Part shown: piece by piece, positions 1-7,930 of the stretch | Numbering within the stretch: position 1 is the stretch's first letter | Layout: each line of letters starts with the position of its first letter | Assembly: GCA_019751575.1 (NCBI GenBank) | Contig: JAIENF010000407.1 | Location: forward strand, 1 to 18,062 | From: Burkholderiales bacterium | GTDB taxonomy: Bacteria > Pseudomonadota > Gammaproteobacteria > Burkholderiales > CAIKXV01 | Reading direction: 5' to 3' | Length of the DNA stretch: 18,062 bases | Program-made: the position numbers and the translations under genes | Notes under the pieces: model-generated | What the model saw: only the letters and a program-made list of their open reading frames with translations | The model's database searches: none | Told to the model about the DNA's origin: nothing

Positions 1-953
1 GCCGGTTGCACCTCGCGTCCGTCCGCATCCACCAGGACGAGGCCTTCACCAGCCACGACATGGCCGACGCGGGTCACCGGCACGCCAGACCGCGCCGCAG
101 CCTGCACGACATCGCCGGCCGCCGATGCCGGGGCGGTGAAGCACAGCTCGTAATCGTCGCCCCCGCCCAGCAACGCATCGCGCACCCACGGGTCACCGGC
201 GAACGGCGCCAGCGCGGCAGAGGCCGGAAGCCGCTCCACCTCGATCCGTGCACCGACGCCGGAGCGCTCGAGGATATGGCCGAGGTCGGCCGCGAATCCG
301 TCCGAGACATCGAGCGCGGCGCTCGCGACCCCACGCAGTTGGAGCCCCAGTCCTACCCGCGGTTGCGGTGCTTCCAGCCGCTGGATGCACGCGGCCGCGG
401 CCGCGGCGTCGAGCAACGGCGCACGCCCCCCGGTGACAAGGGCCAGGCCGATCGCCGCATCGCCCAGCGTCCCCGACACCCAGACCTCGTCGCCGACACG
501 CGCGCCGTCGCGGCGCAATGCCTGCCCGGCCGGCACCTCGCCGAGGATGGTCACGCAGATGGACAGCGGCCCGCGGGTGGTGTCGCCCCCCACCAGTTCC
601 GTGCCGTGCAGCCGGGCCAGCGCCTGCATGCCTGCCGAGAACGCAGCCAGCCAGCGTTCGTCGACCGACGGCAGGGCGAGCGCGAGCGTCGCGAAGCGGG
701 GCCGCGCACCCATGGCCGCCATGTCGGACAGGTTCACGGCCAGCGACTTGTGGCCGAGACGGCCGGGATCGGTTCCGTCGAGGAAATGGGTGCCGACGAC
801 CAGCAGGTCGGTCGACACCGCCAGCTGCATGCCGGGCGAGACCCGCAGCAGCGCTGCATCGTCGCCGACGCCGAGGTCGGCCGAGGGGGTCGGCCAGGTG
901 AAATGCCGGGCGATCAGCGAGAACTCACCCCCCGCCTGGCGCCCGCCTGGCAT
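1..953 (-). CDS. thiL: Thiamine-monophosphate kinase, C-terminus cut by window edge
   Basis: ThiL phosphorylates thiamine monophosphate to thiamine diphosphate with ATP in the cytoplasm, the last step of TPP synthesis. Visible motifs in order: N-terminal EFSLIARHF, the metal/ATP motif VGDDAALL (about residues 29-36), STDLLVVGTHF, GHKSLAVNLSDMAAMGARP, LDVSDGFAADLGHI and the late GDDYELCF. About 317 codons are present. The family is usually about 310-330 residues, so only a few C-terminal residues should lie off the left edge; no stop is reached. The ATG at 951-953 sits directly before the conserved FSLIARHF segment and only 2 bases after the stop of the small membrane gene upstream (TGAAGATG), which indicates translational coupling. 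nusB-thiL adjacency is common in proteobacteria. Identification is secure; the exact start is likely but not proven. Confidence 0.95.
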   Translation of the reverse strand, partial: MPGGRQAGGEFSLIARHFTWPTPSADLGVGDDAALLRVSPGMQLAVSTDLLVVGTHFLDGTDPGRLGHKSLAVNLSDMAAMGARPRFATLALALPSVDERWLAAFSAGMQALARLHGTELVGGDTTRGPLSICVTILGEVPAGQALRRDGARVGDEVWVSGTLGDAAIGLALVTGGRAPLLDAAAAAACIQRLEAPQPRVGLGLQLRGVASAALDVSDGFAADLGHILERSGVGARIEVERLPASAALAPFAGDPWVRDALLGGGDDYELCFTAPASAAGDVVQAAARSGVPVTRVGHVVAGEGLVLVDADGREVQP

Positions 954-955
954 CT

Positions 956-1258
956 TCAGGCCGCGCTGCCGCCACCCGGCGACCCGGCCCCGCCGCCATC
1001 GGCTGGCTGCGCGGACGACTGCCCCGGTGGCGCGGGCTGCTGCGCCTGCTGCTGTTGCGTCGGGTACAGGTACTGCCGCTGGAGGTAACGACCCATCGCG
1101 AAGTCGACCACGCCGGTGGCGAACATGAGTCCACCCACCACCAGCGCGGTGAAGCCGCCGGTGCTGAACAGCCCGGCGCCGATCATCCAGAGGCCGATCG
1201 ACACGAAGGCGACCGCCGCGACGTAGAACAGGTAAATCCGGATCTTCAACGAAAGCAT
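956..1258 (-). CDS. Small two-helix membrane protein, unknown function
   Basis: A 100-residue protein that I do not recognise as a named family. It starts MLSLKIRIYLF and has two hydrophobic segments (about residues 8-28 and 34-56) joined by a short Gly-rich turn. A short basic stretch (GRYLQRQYLYP) follows, then a low-complexity tail rich in Gln, Pro, Gly and Ala (about residues 67-100), probably disordered. The first helix is preceded by Lys/Arg, so the N-terminus is probably cytoplasmic. I chose the ATG at 1256-1258 because a GGAG lies about 8 bases upstream and the hydrophobic segment follows at once. A longer in-frame reading up to 1324 would overlap nusB and adds only non-hydrophobic, low-quality sequence. 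The gene lies between nusB and thiL, 28 bases after nusB and 2 bases before thiL, so it is almost certainly in the same transcript. Confidence 0.72.
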   Translation of the reverse strand: MLSLKIRIYLFYVAAVAFVSIGLWMIGAGLFSTGGFTALVVGGLMFATGVVDFAMGRYLQRQYLYPTQQQQAQQPAPPGQSSAQPADGGGAGSPGGGSAA

Positions 1259-1286
1259 CGTCCGCTCCAGCGTTGTGTGTCGAGTG

Positions 1287-1787
1287 TCACTGTGCCGGCC
1301 GGCTGCCCGGAACGGACCGCTCATCCGCGCGCACCGCCCCGGCCAGCTTGTCGACCACGCCGTTCACGTACTTGTGACCGTCGGTGCCGCCGAACAGCTT
1401 GGCCAGTTCGACCGCCTCGTTGATCACCACCCGGTATGGTGCGCCGAACTCGGCTTCCGGCGCAGTGCGCAGTTCAAACCCGGCCAGCAGCAGGATCGCG
1501 CGCTCCACCGGGCTCAGTGCATTGACCGGCCGGTCGAGGAAAGGTTGCATCCAGGCCGATAACTCATCGGCATCGGCGATCGCCCCCGACACCAGCCGCT
1601 CGACGAATGCGGCATCGGCGGCTTCGTATTCGTCCGATTCGCGCAGGTGCCGGATGATGTCCCAGGTGTCGCTGCCGGAGACCAGCCACTCGTACAGCCC
1701 CTGCACGGCGAACTCACGCGCCTTGTGGCGCGCGATCCGCGCCTTGCCGGGGCCGGCGCTGCCCGGCCGGCGTTCAGCGCGCGGCAT
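1287..1787 (-). CDS. nusB: Transcription antitermination factor NusB
   Basis: NusB binds boxA RNA together with NusE (ribosomal protein S10) and supports antitermination on rRNA operons. The 166-residue protein has the typical all-helical NusB sequence: [19 protein letters not shown] near the N-terminus, [16 protein letters not shown] in the middle, then [32 protein letters not shown] near the C-terminus. The 24-residue lead ([20 protein letters not shown]) before the conserved part is basic and Gly/Pro-rich and may be disordered. I chose the ATG at 1785-1787. It overlaps the end of ribH by 14 bases, a common ribH-nusB coupling. A longer reading up to 1859 would lie entirely inside ribH and adds unconserved residues. 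Identification is secure. Confidence 0.95.
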   Translation of the reverse strand: MPRAERRPGSAGPGKARIARHKAREFAVQGLYEWLVSGSDTWDIIRHLRESDEYEAADAAFVERLVSGAIADADELSAWMQPFLDRPVNALSPVERAILLLAGFELRTAPEAEFGAPYRVVINEAVELAKLFGGTDGHKYVNGVVDKLAGAVRADERSVPGSRPAQ

Positions 1788-2262
1788 CGTCGATGCTTCG
1801 CAGCAGGTTGGCCATCTCGACCGCGGCACGTGCGCAGTCGCGCCCCTTTTCGGCGGCACGCACCTCGGCCTGTTCGTCGGTGTTGGTGGTCAGGATGCCA
1901 TTGGCCACCGGCACGCCGGTGTCGAGCGCAACGCTCGACGCACCGGCACACGCTTCGTTGGACACCACTTCGAAGTGGTAGGTCTCGCCGCGGATCACCG
2001 CGCCCAGCGCGACCAGCGCATCGAAACGGCCGGTCTGGGCCAGCTTCTGCAGCACCAGGGGAATCTCGAGCGCGCCGGGTACGGTGCAATGCGTGATGCA
2101 CGCCGGGCGCACGCCGAGCCGTTCCAGCTCGGCACGGCAGGCAGCGAGTTCGGCCGCGCCGATCGATTCGTTGAACCGCCCCTGCACGATGCCGATGCGC
2201 AGCGCGGCACCGTCGAGGTCGGGAGCGAAATGGTTGCGGGCAAGCACGGGTCTGGCGGTCAT
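1774..2262 (-). CDS. ribH: 6,7-dimethyl-8-ribityllumazine synthase
   Basis: RibH condenses 5-amino-6-ribitylaminouracil (from the RibD branch) with 3,4-dihydroxy-2-butanone 4-phosphate (from RibB) to give lumazine, the substrate of RibE. The protein has 162 residues, normal for the family. Visible signatures: [10 protein letters not shown] (about 25-34), the substrate loop VPGALEIP (61-68), and [16 protein letters not shown] (86-100) with the general acid/base histidine at about 96. GILTTNT and DEQAEVRA follow at 122-136. The start at 2262 is preceded by AAGGA at a good distance, and upstream in-frame sequence is not conserved. The gene follows ribB by 75 bases and overlaps nusB by 14 bases. 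Identification is secure. Confidence 0.96.
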   Translation of the reverse strand: MTARPVLARNHFAPDLDGAALRIGIVQGRFNESIGAAELAACRAELERLGVRPACITHCTVPGALEIPLVLQKLAQTGRFDALVALGAVIRGETYHFEVVSNEACAGASSVALDTGVPVANGILTTNTDEQAEVRAAEKGRDCARAAVEMANLLRSIDDAAR

Positions 2263-2299
2263 CGAAAACGTCCTTGGAATCGGCAGCGCGTCCGGCGCA

Positions 2300-2317
2300 G
2301 GGCGGCGCACGCCGCCC
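2300..2317. other. GC-rich hairpin in the ribB-ribH gap
   Basis: GGGCGGCG and CGCCGCCC form an 8-bp inverted repeat with a 2-base centre (7 bp with a 4-base loop). It lies in the 75-base gap between the ribB stop and the ribH start. There is no T run on either strand, so it does not look like an intrinsic terminator. It could be an mRNA structure affecting ribH translation or decay, or chance in GC-rich DNA. Confidence 0.25.
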
Positions 2318-2337
2318 GGGCAGCGCCGTTGCGCGGG

Positions 2338-3480
2338 TCAGCGCGTGGGCAGGTTGGGATGGCCCGCGAGGTCGGCCAGCGGGACCGGTCCTTCGGGCAG
2401 CAGGTAGCCAGTCACCTCGAGGTCGAACCCGGTCATGCTGGGCATCCGGCGCGGTTGCGCCAGCACCCGCATGCGGGTGATGCCGAGCTGCCGGATGATC
2501 TGCGCGCCGATGCCGTAGTCGCGCAGGTCCATGCGGCCGCGCCGGGGCGCCGGACCGGCGCGCGTCGCGCGTTCGAGGAGCTGGTCGGGCATCTCGGGAC
2601 GGTGCAGCAGCACGATGGCACCGCAGCCGGCCTTGACCACCGCCTGCATCGCGGCATGGACGTTCCACGAGTGCGTCGCGCTTCCCGCGTCGAGCAGGTC
2701 GACAATGGAGATCGGCTCGTGCACGCGAACCAGCACTTCTTCATCCGGCTTCGGCGTGCCATGTACCAGCGCAAGGTGCGTGGCGGTCGCCAGCCGGTCG
2801 CGGAAGGTGATCAGCCGGAACGTGCCGTAGGGCGTCTCGATGTCGCGCTCGCCGGCACGCTCGATCAGCGACTCGGTGCGGCTGCGGTACTGGATGAGGT
2901 CGGCGATGGTGCCCACCTTCAGTCCGTGGGCTTCCGCGAACACCAGCAGGTCAGGCAGCCGCGCCATCGTGCCGTCGTCCTTGAGGATCTCGCAGATCAC
3001 CGAGGCCGGCAGCACGCCGGCCAGGTGCGCGAGGTCGCAACCGGCTTCCGTATGGCCCGCACGCACGAGCACGCCACCGGGCTGCGCACGCAGCGGGAAG
3101 ACATGGCCGGGCTGCACCAGGTCGGCCGGGGATGCATCGGCGCGCACGGCGGTGCGCACGGTGTGCGCGCGGTCGTGCGCGGAGATGCCCGTGGTCACGC
3201 CCTCGGCAGCCTCGATCGACATCGTGAAATTGGTGCCCATCGGCGAGCGGTTGTCGCGCACCATCGGCGGGAGGTCGAGCTGCCGGCAGCGGTCCTCGGT
3301 CAGCGTCAGGCAGATCAACCCGCGGCCGTGCTTGGCCATGAAATTGATCGCCTCCGGCGTGACGAACTCGGCGGCCATCACGAGGTCGCCCTCGTTCTCG
3401 CGGTCTTCCTCGTCGACGAGCACCACCATGCGGCCGGCGCGGATCTCGTCGATGATTTCGGGGGTACTGGCGATCGGCAT
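2338..3480 (-). CDS. ribB: 3,4-dihydroxy-2-butanone-4-phosphate synthase with degenerate GTP cyclohydrolase II-like domain (RibBX type)
   Basis: The N-terminal half (about residues 1-205) is a complete DHBP synthase, which converts ribulose 5-phosphate to the 4-carbon precursor of lumazine. It shows the acidic loop DEEDRENEGDLV (23-34), SPMGTNFTMSI (79-89), ISAHDRAHTVR and HTEAGCDLAHLAG (143-154). The C-terminal half (about 213-380) has the RibA fold pattern (ETPYGTFRL, DLRDYGIGAQIIRQLG, TGFDLEVTGY) but lacks the zinc cysteines and the catalytic arginine-rich stretch. Where RibA has a C-x10-C-x-C cluster, this protein reads RVHEPISIVDLLDAG followed by SATHSWNVH. It should therefore not act as GTP cyclohydrolase II. 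This fits the RibBX subgroup known in proteobacteria, and an independent ribA is expected elsewhere in the genome. The ATG is at 3478-3480 with no strong Shine-Dalgarno. A GATAAT hexamer at 3512-3517 could be a weak internal -10. No FMN riboswitch is visible upstream. Confidence 0.93.
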   Translation of the reverse strand: MPIASTPEIIDEIRAGRMVVLVDEEDRENEGDLVMAAEFVTPEAINFMAKHGRGLICLTLTEDRCRQLDLPPMVRDNRSPMGTNFTMSIEAAEGVTTGISAHDRAHTVRTAVRADASPADLVQPGHVFPLRAQPGGVLVRAGHTEAGCDLAHLAGVLPASVICEILKDDGTMARLPDLLVFAEAHGLKVGTIADLIQYRSRTESLIERAGERDIETPYGTFRLITFRDRLATATHLALVHGTPKPDEEVLVRVHEPISIVDLLDAGSATHSWNVHAAMQAVVKAGCGAIVLLHRPEMPDQLLERATRAGPAPRRGRMDLRDYGIGAQIIRQLGITRMRVLAQPRRMPSMTGFDLEVTGYLLPEGPVPLADLAGHPNLPTR

Positions 3481-3562
3481 TGGGCTGGCGGTCCGGACGG
3501 GTCAACCTCCGATTATCGCCCGGATCGGGAGGCTGGGCACGCGGATCGCGTTCGACCGCCCT

Positions 3563-4258
3563 TCAGCGTCCGGCGCGCGTTGCGCCGCCCTCCTCGCAGG
3601 GCTGCACCACGACCCAGCCCTCTCCCTCGAACTTCATCTGCAGGCTCTCGCCCGAGGTGCGTCCGATCAGGCTGCCGAGCGTGATGTCGGTGACGAAATC
3701 GGGAGCCAGCCCGCCCGACCACGCCACCGTCGCGTTCGGATCGGTGTACACCGGGCGCCGGGGGCTTACCTTCAGGGTCAGCGGCTCGTAGTGGGATCCG
3801 ATCGCGATCAGGCCGTGACCCGACAGCCGGATGTTGAACAGGCCACCGGCCAGCATGCCCGCGACCTTCCGCATCAGCGTGATCCGGTTCTCGATGCCGT
3901 CCTCGAAGGCCAGGACGTCGTTGCCGTTGACGAAGAGCGACTCCCCCTGGAGGCGAAGCAGGTTCACCTTCTTGCCGCCATCGGCGAGCCAGACCCGGCC
4001 CTGCCCTTCCATCTTCATCAGCTGCGCGCCTTCGCCGCTGACGGTCTTCTTCAACAGGTTGCCGAGCCCCTGTTCGAGCACGCCCTCGCGGCGGAACTTC
4101 ACGCCGCCCGTGTACGCCACCATCGAGCCGGCCTTCGCCCATGCGACCCCGCGCAGGCGCACTTCGAGCAGATGCGGGTTCTCGAGTTCGAACGGCTCCT
4201 GCGTCGCGTCGCGCTGGCCGCTGCCGGCGAGGAAATCGTCGATCGTCCTGATGCTCAT
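3563..4258 (-). CDS. AIM24 / TIGR00266 (DUF124) family protein
   Basis: A 231-residue protein of the AIM24 family, a beta-sheet fold found in many bacteria and in yeast mitochondria (Aim24). The bacterial biochemical function is not established. Family-typical stretches include RLRGVAWAKAGSMVAYTGGV (about 35-54), VNLLRLQGESLFVNGNDVLA, GLFNIRLSGHGLIAIGSHYE, PVYTDPNATVAWSGGLAP and the late GESLQMKFEGEGWVVVQPCEE. No signal peptide or membrane segment is visible, so it is probably cytoplasmic. I chose the ATG at 4256-4258 because GGAGG lies about 8 bases upstream. A longer reading up to 4306 would overlap ribE. It sits between ribE (25-base gap) and ribB (82-base gap) on the same strand and is likely co-transcribed with the riboflavin genes. 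A role in riboflavin or flavin metabolism is only suggested by position. Confidence 0.88.
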   Translation of the reverse strand: MSIRTIDDFLAGSGQRDATQEPFELENPHLLEVRLRGVAWAKAGSMVAYTGGVKFRREGVLEQGLGNLLKKTVSGEGAQLMKMEGQGRVWLADGGKKVNLLRLQGESLFVNGNDVLAFEDGIENRITLMRKVAGMLAGGLFNIRLSGHGLIAIGSHYEPLTLKVSPRRPVYTDPNATVAWSGGLAPDFVTDITLGSLIGRTSGESLQMKFEGEGWVVVQPCEEGGATRAGR

Positions 4259-4283
4259 GCGGGGCCCTCCGGTGGATGCGCGC

Positions 4284-4892
4284 TCAGGCACCCAGGCGCT
4301 CGACATAGCGCGCGAGCAGGTCGATCTCGAGGTTCACCCGGTCGCCGACCCGGCACACGCCGAGGTTGGTCATCTGCAGCGTGTGCGGGATGATGTTCAT
4401 GGCGAAGGCCGTGGTGCGCTCGCCCGCGGCACCCGGCCCGTCGGACACCGCGTTCACGGTGAGGCTGATGCCGTTCACCGTGATCGAGCCTTTTTCCGCG
4501 ATGTACCGGCCGAGTCCGGGCGGGGTCTCGACCACCAGCTTCCAGCTCTCGCCCACCTGGCTGAACTCGCGCAGGGTTCCGACGCCGTCCACGTGTCCAC
4601 TGACCAGATGCCCGCCGAGCCGGTCCGACAGGCGCAGCGCCTTCTCGAGGTTCACCTTGCGCCCGAGGTCGAAGCCCGCGGTGCGCGCGATCGACTCCAG
4701 CGAGACATCGAAGGCCGCCTTCGCCTGCACCCGCTCGACCACGGTCAGGCAGCACCCGTCCACCGCGATGCTGTCGCCCAGGGCGACGTCGTCCAGGCCG
4801 AGCCCGGCCGTGTCGATGATGATCCGCTGCCCGCCGGCCAGCGGTGTTCGTTCGACGATGGTGCCCACGGCAGCGATGATCCCGGTGAACAT
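4284..4892 (-). CDS. ribE: Riboflavin synthase, alpha chain
   Basis: RibE dismutates two molecules of 6,7-dimethyl-8-ribityllumazine into riboflavin and the pyrimidine that RibH reuses. The 202-residue protein has the classic tandem lumazine-binding repeats. Repeat one (about 1-95) begins MFTGIIAAVGTI and carries DGCCLTVV and FDVSLESIART. Repeat two (about 96-200) carries HLVSGHVDGVG and ITVNGISLTVNAV, with IIPHTLQMTNLG and RVGDRVNLEIDLLARYVERL near the end. The start is fixed by the invariant MFTGII, and AGGCAGG lies a short distance upstream. It is 39 bases downstream of ribD in the same orientation. The symbol ribE is used here; some annotations call it ribC. Confidence 0.96.
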   Translation of the reverse strand: MFTGIIAAVGTIVERTPLAGGQRIIIDTAGLGLDDVALGDSIAVDGCCLTVVERVQAKAAFDVSLESIARTAGFDLGRKVNLEKALRLSDRLGGHLVSGHVDGVGTLREFSQVGESWKLVVETPPGLGRYIAEKGSITVNGISLTVNAVSDGPGAAGERTTAFAMNIIPHTLQMTNLGVCRVGDRVNLEIDLLARYVERLGA

Positions 4893-4931
4893 GTACGGCC
4901 TGCCTTTCTGTGCGCCGGGTGCACGGCCCGG

Positions 4932-6077
4932 CTATCTGCGCTGGAACGGCCCGGGCGCCCGCTCGACCTGCAGCCTGAGGCGCAGGTCGTCGCCGACCCG
5001 GGTGACTTCGGTGAATCGTAACGCGGCACGCTGCGCCAGCTCATCCATCGCAGGCAAGTCGAACATGCCGAGCGCCTGTTCGCCGAGCACGCTCGGCGCG
5101 AGGTAGGCGAGCAGTTCGTCGACACAGCCTTCGCGCAGCAACGACCCGTTGAGGCGGGTGCCGGTCTCGACCAGCACCTCGTTGATGCCGCGCCGACCGA
5201 GTTCCTGCAGCATCGCCGGCAGGTCGACCTTGCCGGCCGTGTTCGGGACGAGCACGACCTCGGCCCCGCGCCCCTCGAGGACCGCCCTTGCTGCCGGGTC
5301 GTCGACCGCGGCGAACACGAGGGCACGGCCGGCGCCGAGCACCCTCGCATCGGGCGACAGCTGCAGGCGCGAATCGACCACCACCGGCAGTGGCTGGCGC
5401 GGCGTCGCCACCGCCCGCACGGTGAGCTGCGGATCGTCCTCGCGCACGGTCCCGATGCCGGTGAGCACCGCGCAAGACCGGGCACGCCAGCGATGCCCGT
5501 CCGCGCGGGCAGCCTCGCCGGTGATCCACTGGCTGGTCCGGTTCGACAGCGCGGTGCGCCCGTCCAGGCTGGCAGCGACCTTCAGCCGCATCCATGGCCG
5601 GCCCCGGGTCATCCGCGACACGAAGCCGATGTTCAGGTCGAGGGCCTCCGCCGCGCGCACGCCGACCACCACCTCGATGCCGGCCGCGCGCAGCCGGGCG
5701 AACCCGCTGCCCGCCACCTTCGGATTCGGGTCTTCCATGGCTGCCACCACCCGCACGACGCCGGCCGAGACCAGCGCGTCGGCACACGGCGGCGTGCGTC
5801 CGAAATGGCTGCACGGCTCGAGCGTCACATAGGCCGTGGCGCCCGCCGGGTCGTTGCCGGCGGCGCGGGCGCAGGCCAGCGCTGCCGCCTCGGCATGCGG
5901 GCCACCGGCGATGGCATGGAACCCTTCGCCGAGCACCCGGCCATCGCGCACCAGCACGCAGCCCACGCGCGGGTTCGGCGTGGCGGTGTACAGCCCCTGC
6001 GCCGCCAGTTCGAGCGCGCGTGACATCCACGCCTCGTCCGCCTCTCGCCCGGTCGCCGCTGCCGTGGTTTCGTCCAT
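4932..6077 (-). CDS. ribD: Bifunctional diaminohydroxyphosphoribosylaminopyrimidine deaminase / 5-amino-6-(5-phosphoribosylamino)uracil reductase
   Basis: RibD performs the deamination and the NADPH-dependent ribose side-chain reduction in riboflavin synthesis. The 381-residue protein has both domains. The N-terminal deaminase (about 15-150) carries the zinc site HAE (His61, Glu63) and PCSHFGRTPPC (Cys89, Cys98), preceded by TATPNPRVGCVLV. The C-terminal reductase (about 160-375) carries RLKVAASLDGRTA, TSQWITGEAAR, TGIGTVREDDPQLTVR, INEVLVETGTRLNGSLL and a final APSVLGEQALGMFDLP. All key residues are present, so it should be active. The ATG at 6075-6077 lies 5 bases after the nrdR stop. There is no strong Shine-Dalgarno, so translation is probably coupled to nrdR. 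nrdR-ribD adjacency is widespread in proteobacteria. Confidence 0.96.
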   Translation of the reverse strand: MDETTAAATGREADEAWMSRALELAAQGLYTATPNPRVGCVLVRDGRVLGEGFHAIAGGPHAEAAALACARAAGNDPAGATAYVTLEPCSHFGRTPPCADALVSAGVVRVVAAMEDPNPKVAGSGFARLRAAGIEVVVGVRAAEALDLNIGFVSRMTRGRPWMRLKVAASLDGRTALSNRTSQWITGEAARADGHRWRARSCAVLTGIGTVREDDPQLTVRAVATPRQPLPVVVDSRLQLSPDARVLGAGRALVFAAVDDPAARAVLEGRGAEVVLVPNTAGKVDLPAMLQELGRRGINEVLVETGTRLNGSLLREGCVDELLAYLAPSVLGEQALGMFDLPAMDELAQRAALRFTEVTRVGDDLRLRLQVERAPGPFQRR

Positions 6078-6082
6078 GCCGG

Positions 6083-6559
6083 TCAGCCGGGCCGGCGCTT
6101 GCGCGGCGGCAGGCGCTGGACTTCCTTGATGGCGTCGTGGAAATCGTCGACGTCCTGGAAGTCGCGATAGACGGACGCGAACCGGATGTAGCCGACCTTG
6201 TCCAGCTTGCGCAGTTCCTGCATCACCAGTTCGCCCACCTTGCGCGAATCGATCTCCCGCTCGGACATCGACAGCAGCTTCTGGCCGATGCGGTCGACCG
6301 CGGCATCCACGTACTCGACCGGAACCGGCCGCTTGTGCAGCGCGCGCTCGAAGCCCAGCCGAAGCTTGTCCTCGTCATACTCCTCGCGGATGCCGCTGCC
6401 CTTGATGATGTGCGGCATGCGCAGTTCGAATTTCTCGAACGTGGTGAACCGCTTGTCGCAGGACAGGCAGGAGCGCCGGCGGCGGATCGTCTTGCCGTCG
6501 TCGCTTTCGCGCGAGTCGATGACCTTCGTGTCGCTGCCCTTCGGGCACGGACACTTCAT
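6083..6559 (-). CDS. nrdR: Transcriptional repressor NrdR with an unusual first zinc knuckle
   Basis: NrdR is an ATP/dATP-sensing zinc-ribbon repressor of ribonucleotide reductase genes. The 158-residue protein has the N-terminal zinc ribbon (about 1-45): [28 protein letters not shown]. The ATP-cone follows (about 50-140): [46 protein letters not shown], and [19 protein letters not shown]. The second knuckle (Cys31, Cys34) is normal. The first reads MKCPCPKG, giving Cys3 and Cys5, where the family has C-P-x-C (Cys3 and Cys6) at the same overall length. Zinc may still bind through C-x-C, or a base change or assembly error may be present. The start at 6557-6559 matches the usual NrdR N-terminus. 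The gene lies 57 bases after glyA and 5 before ribD. Confidence 0.94.
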   Translation of the reverse strand: MKCPCPKGSDTKVIDSRESDDGKTIRRRRSCLSCDKRFTTFEKFELRMPHIIKGSGIREEYDEDKLRLGFERALHKRPVPVEYVDAAVDRIGQKLLSMSEREIDSRKVGELVMQELRKLDKVGYIRFASVYRDFQDVDDFHDAIKEVQRLPPRKRRPG

Positions 6560-6616
6560 CCGCGCACCCGCGCCACCGTCGGGCAGGGCCACGCGCACCC
6601 ATGGACGGCCGGGAGG

Positions 6617-7870
6617 TCACGCACCGTAGACGGGGAACCGCGCGCAGAGCGCCTTCACCTCGCCGCGCACCCGCTCGGCGACCGCCGGATCGGCCGGTGC
6701 ATCGAGGGTATCCGCGATGAGGTGCGCGACCCGGGACACTTCAGCCTTCCCGAAACCACGGGTGGTCATCGCCGGCGAACCGAGGCGGATGCCGCTGGTG
6801 ACGAACGGCTTCTCCGGGTCGTTCGGGATCGCATTCTTGTTGACCGTCATGTGCACGCTGCCCAGCAACGCCTCCGCGTCCTTGCCAGTGACCTTCTTCG
6901 GCTGCAGGTCGACCAGGAACAGGTGGCAATCGGTGCGCCCGGAGACGATGCGCAGCCCGCGCTCCTGGAGCACGCCTGCCATCGTCCGCGCGTTGTCGAT
7001 CACCTGCTGCTGGTAGGTCCGGAACGACGGCTCCATCGCCTCCTTGAAGGCCACCGCCTTCGCGGCGATCACGTGCATCAGCGGGCCGCCCTGCACGCCC
7101 GGGAACATCGCGGAGTTGATCGCCTTCGCATGCGCCTCGGTGCGCGACAGGATGAAGCCGCCGCGCGGGCCGCGCAGCGTCTTGTGCGTGGTGCTGGTGG
7201 TGAAGTCTGCGTACGGCACCGGCGTCGGATAGACGCCGGCGGCGACGAGCCCGGAGTAGTGCGCCATGTCGACCAGGAACAGTGCACCGACCTCGTCGGC
7301 GATCGCCCGGAAACGCTTGAAGTCGATCTGCAGCGCATAGGCCGAAGCCCCCGCGACGATCATCTTCGGCCGGTGTTCGCGCGCAAGGCGGGCGACCTGG
7401 TCGTAATCGATCTCCTCGGTCTTCGGATCGAGCCCGTAGGCGACCGACTTGTACAGTTTTCCGCTGAAGTTCACCGTCGCGCCATGGGTCAGGTGGCCGC
7501 CGTGGGCAAGCGACATGCCGAGGATGGTGTCGCCGGCCGAGAGCATCGCGAGGTACACGCCCATGTTGGCCTGCGCACCGGAATGCGGCTGCACGTTGGC
7601 GAACGGTGCGTCGAACAGCTGCTTGACCCGTTCGATGGCCAGCGTCTCGGCGACATCGACGAATTCGCAGCCCCCGTAGTAGCGCTTGCCCGGGTACCCC
7701 TCGGCATACTTGTTGGTCAGCACCGAGCCCTGCGCGGCCAGCACGCGCGGGCTCGCGTAGTTCTCGGACGCGATCAGCTCGATATGGTCTTCCTGCCGCT
7801 GGCGCTCATGCTCCATGGCGGCCCACAGTTCGGGGTCGAAACCTTCGATTCGGTCTTTCTGGCTGAACAT
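6617..7870 (-). CDS. glyA: Serine hydroxymethyltransferase
   Basis: GlyA interconverts serine plus tetrahydrofolate with glycine plus 5,10-methylene-tetrahydrofolate, the main source of one-carbon units. It is a cytosolic PLP enzyme. The 417-residue protein matches the usual bacterial length. Motifs: [10 protein letters not shown] (31-40), [36 protein letters not shown] (93-108), LSHG-equivalent [29 protein letters not shown], and the PLP-lysine motif [15 protein letters not shown] with Lys at 230. ITSGIR-type [16 protein letters not shown] is near the C-terminus. The ATG is at 7868-7870 with GGAG about 8 bases upstream and a good -10 element further up, so glyA is probably the first gene of the cluster. 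Identification is secure. Confidence 0.98.
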   Translation of the reverse strand: MFSQKDRIEGFDPELWAAMEHERQRQEDHIELIASENYASPRVLAAQGSVLTNKYAEGYPGKRYYGGCEFVDVAETLAIERVKQLFDAPFANVQPHSGAQANMGVYLAMLSAGDTILGMSLAHGGHLTHGATVNFSGKLYKSVAYGLDPKTEEIDYDQVARLAREHRPKMIVAGASAYALQIDFKRFRAIADEVGALFLVDMAHYSGLVAAGVYPTPVPYADFTTSTTHKTLRGPRGGFILSRTEAHAKAINSAMFPGVQGGPLMHVIAAKAVAFKEAMEPSFRTYQQQVIDNARTMAGVLQERGLRIVSGRTDCHLFLVDLQPKKVTGKDAEALLGSVHMTVNKNAIPNDPEKPFVTSGIRLGSPAMTTRGFGKAEVSRVAHLIADTLDAPADPAVAERVRGEVKALCARFPVYGA

Positions 7871-7900
7871 TCGGCGGCTCCGGAACGCTGCAAAGGCTTG

Positions 7901-7909
7901 ATTTTAGCA
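7901..7909 (-). promoter_or_regulatory. Candidate glyA promoter, extended -10
   Basis: On the minus strand the sequence reads TGCTAAAAT, an extended -10 (TGn followed by TAAAAT, 5 of 6 matches to TATAAT), 30 bases upstream of the glyA ATG. The -35 region at normal spacing is poor, which fits an extended -10 promoter. It would give a leader of roughly 25 bases containing the GGAG. It could drive the whole glyA-to-thiL cluster. No other convincing promoter is visible in this divergent gap. Confidence 0.5.
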
Positions 7910-7930
7910 ACTTTCGCCGACCAACCCGGC

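Noticed and set aside
3481..3562. FMN riboswitch upstream of ribB.
   Set aside because: The 82-base gap is too short and shows none of the conserved RFN stretches. None is visible upstream of ribD or glyA either.
1384..3684. Long plus-strand open frame (766 codons) antisense to nusB, ribH and ribB.
   Set aside because: It is Arg/Ala/His-rich, has no recognisable motifs and lies opposite well-identified genes. Long spurious frames are expected in GC-rich DNA.
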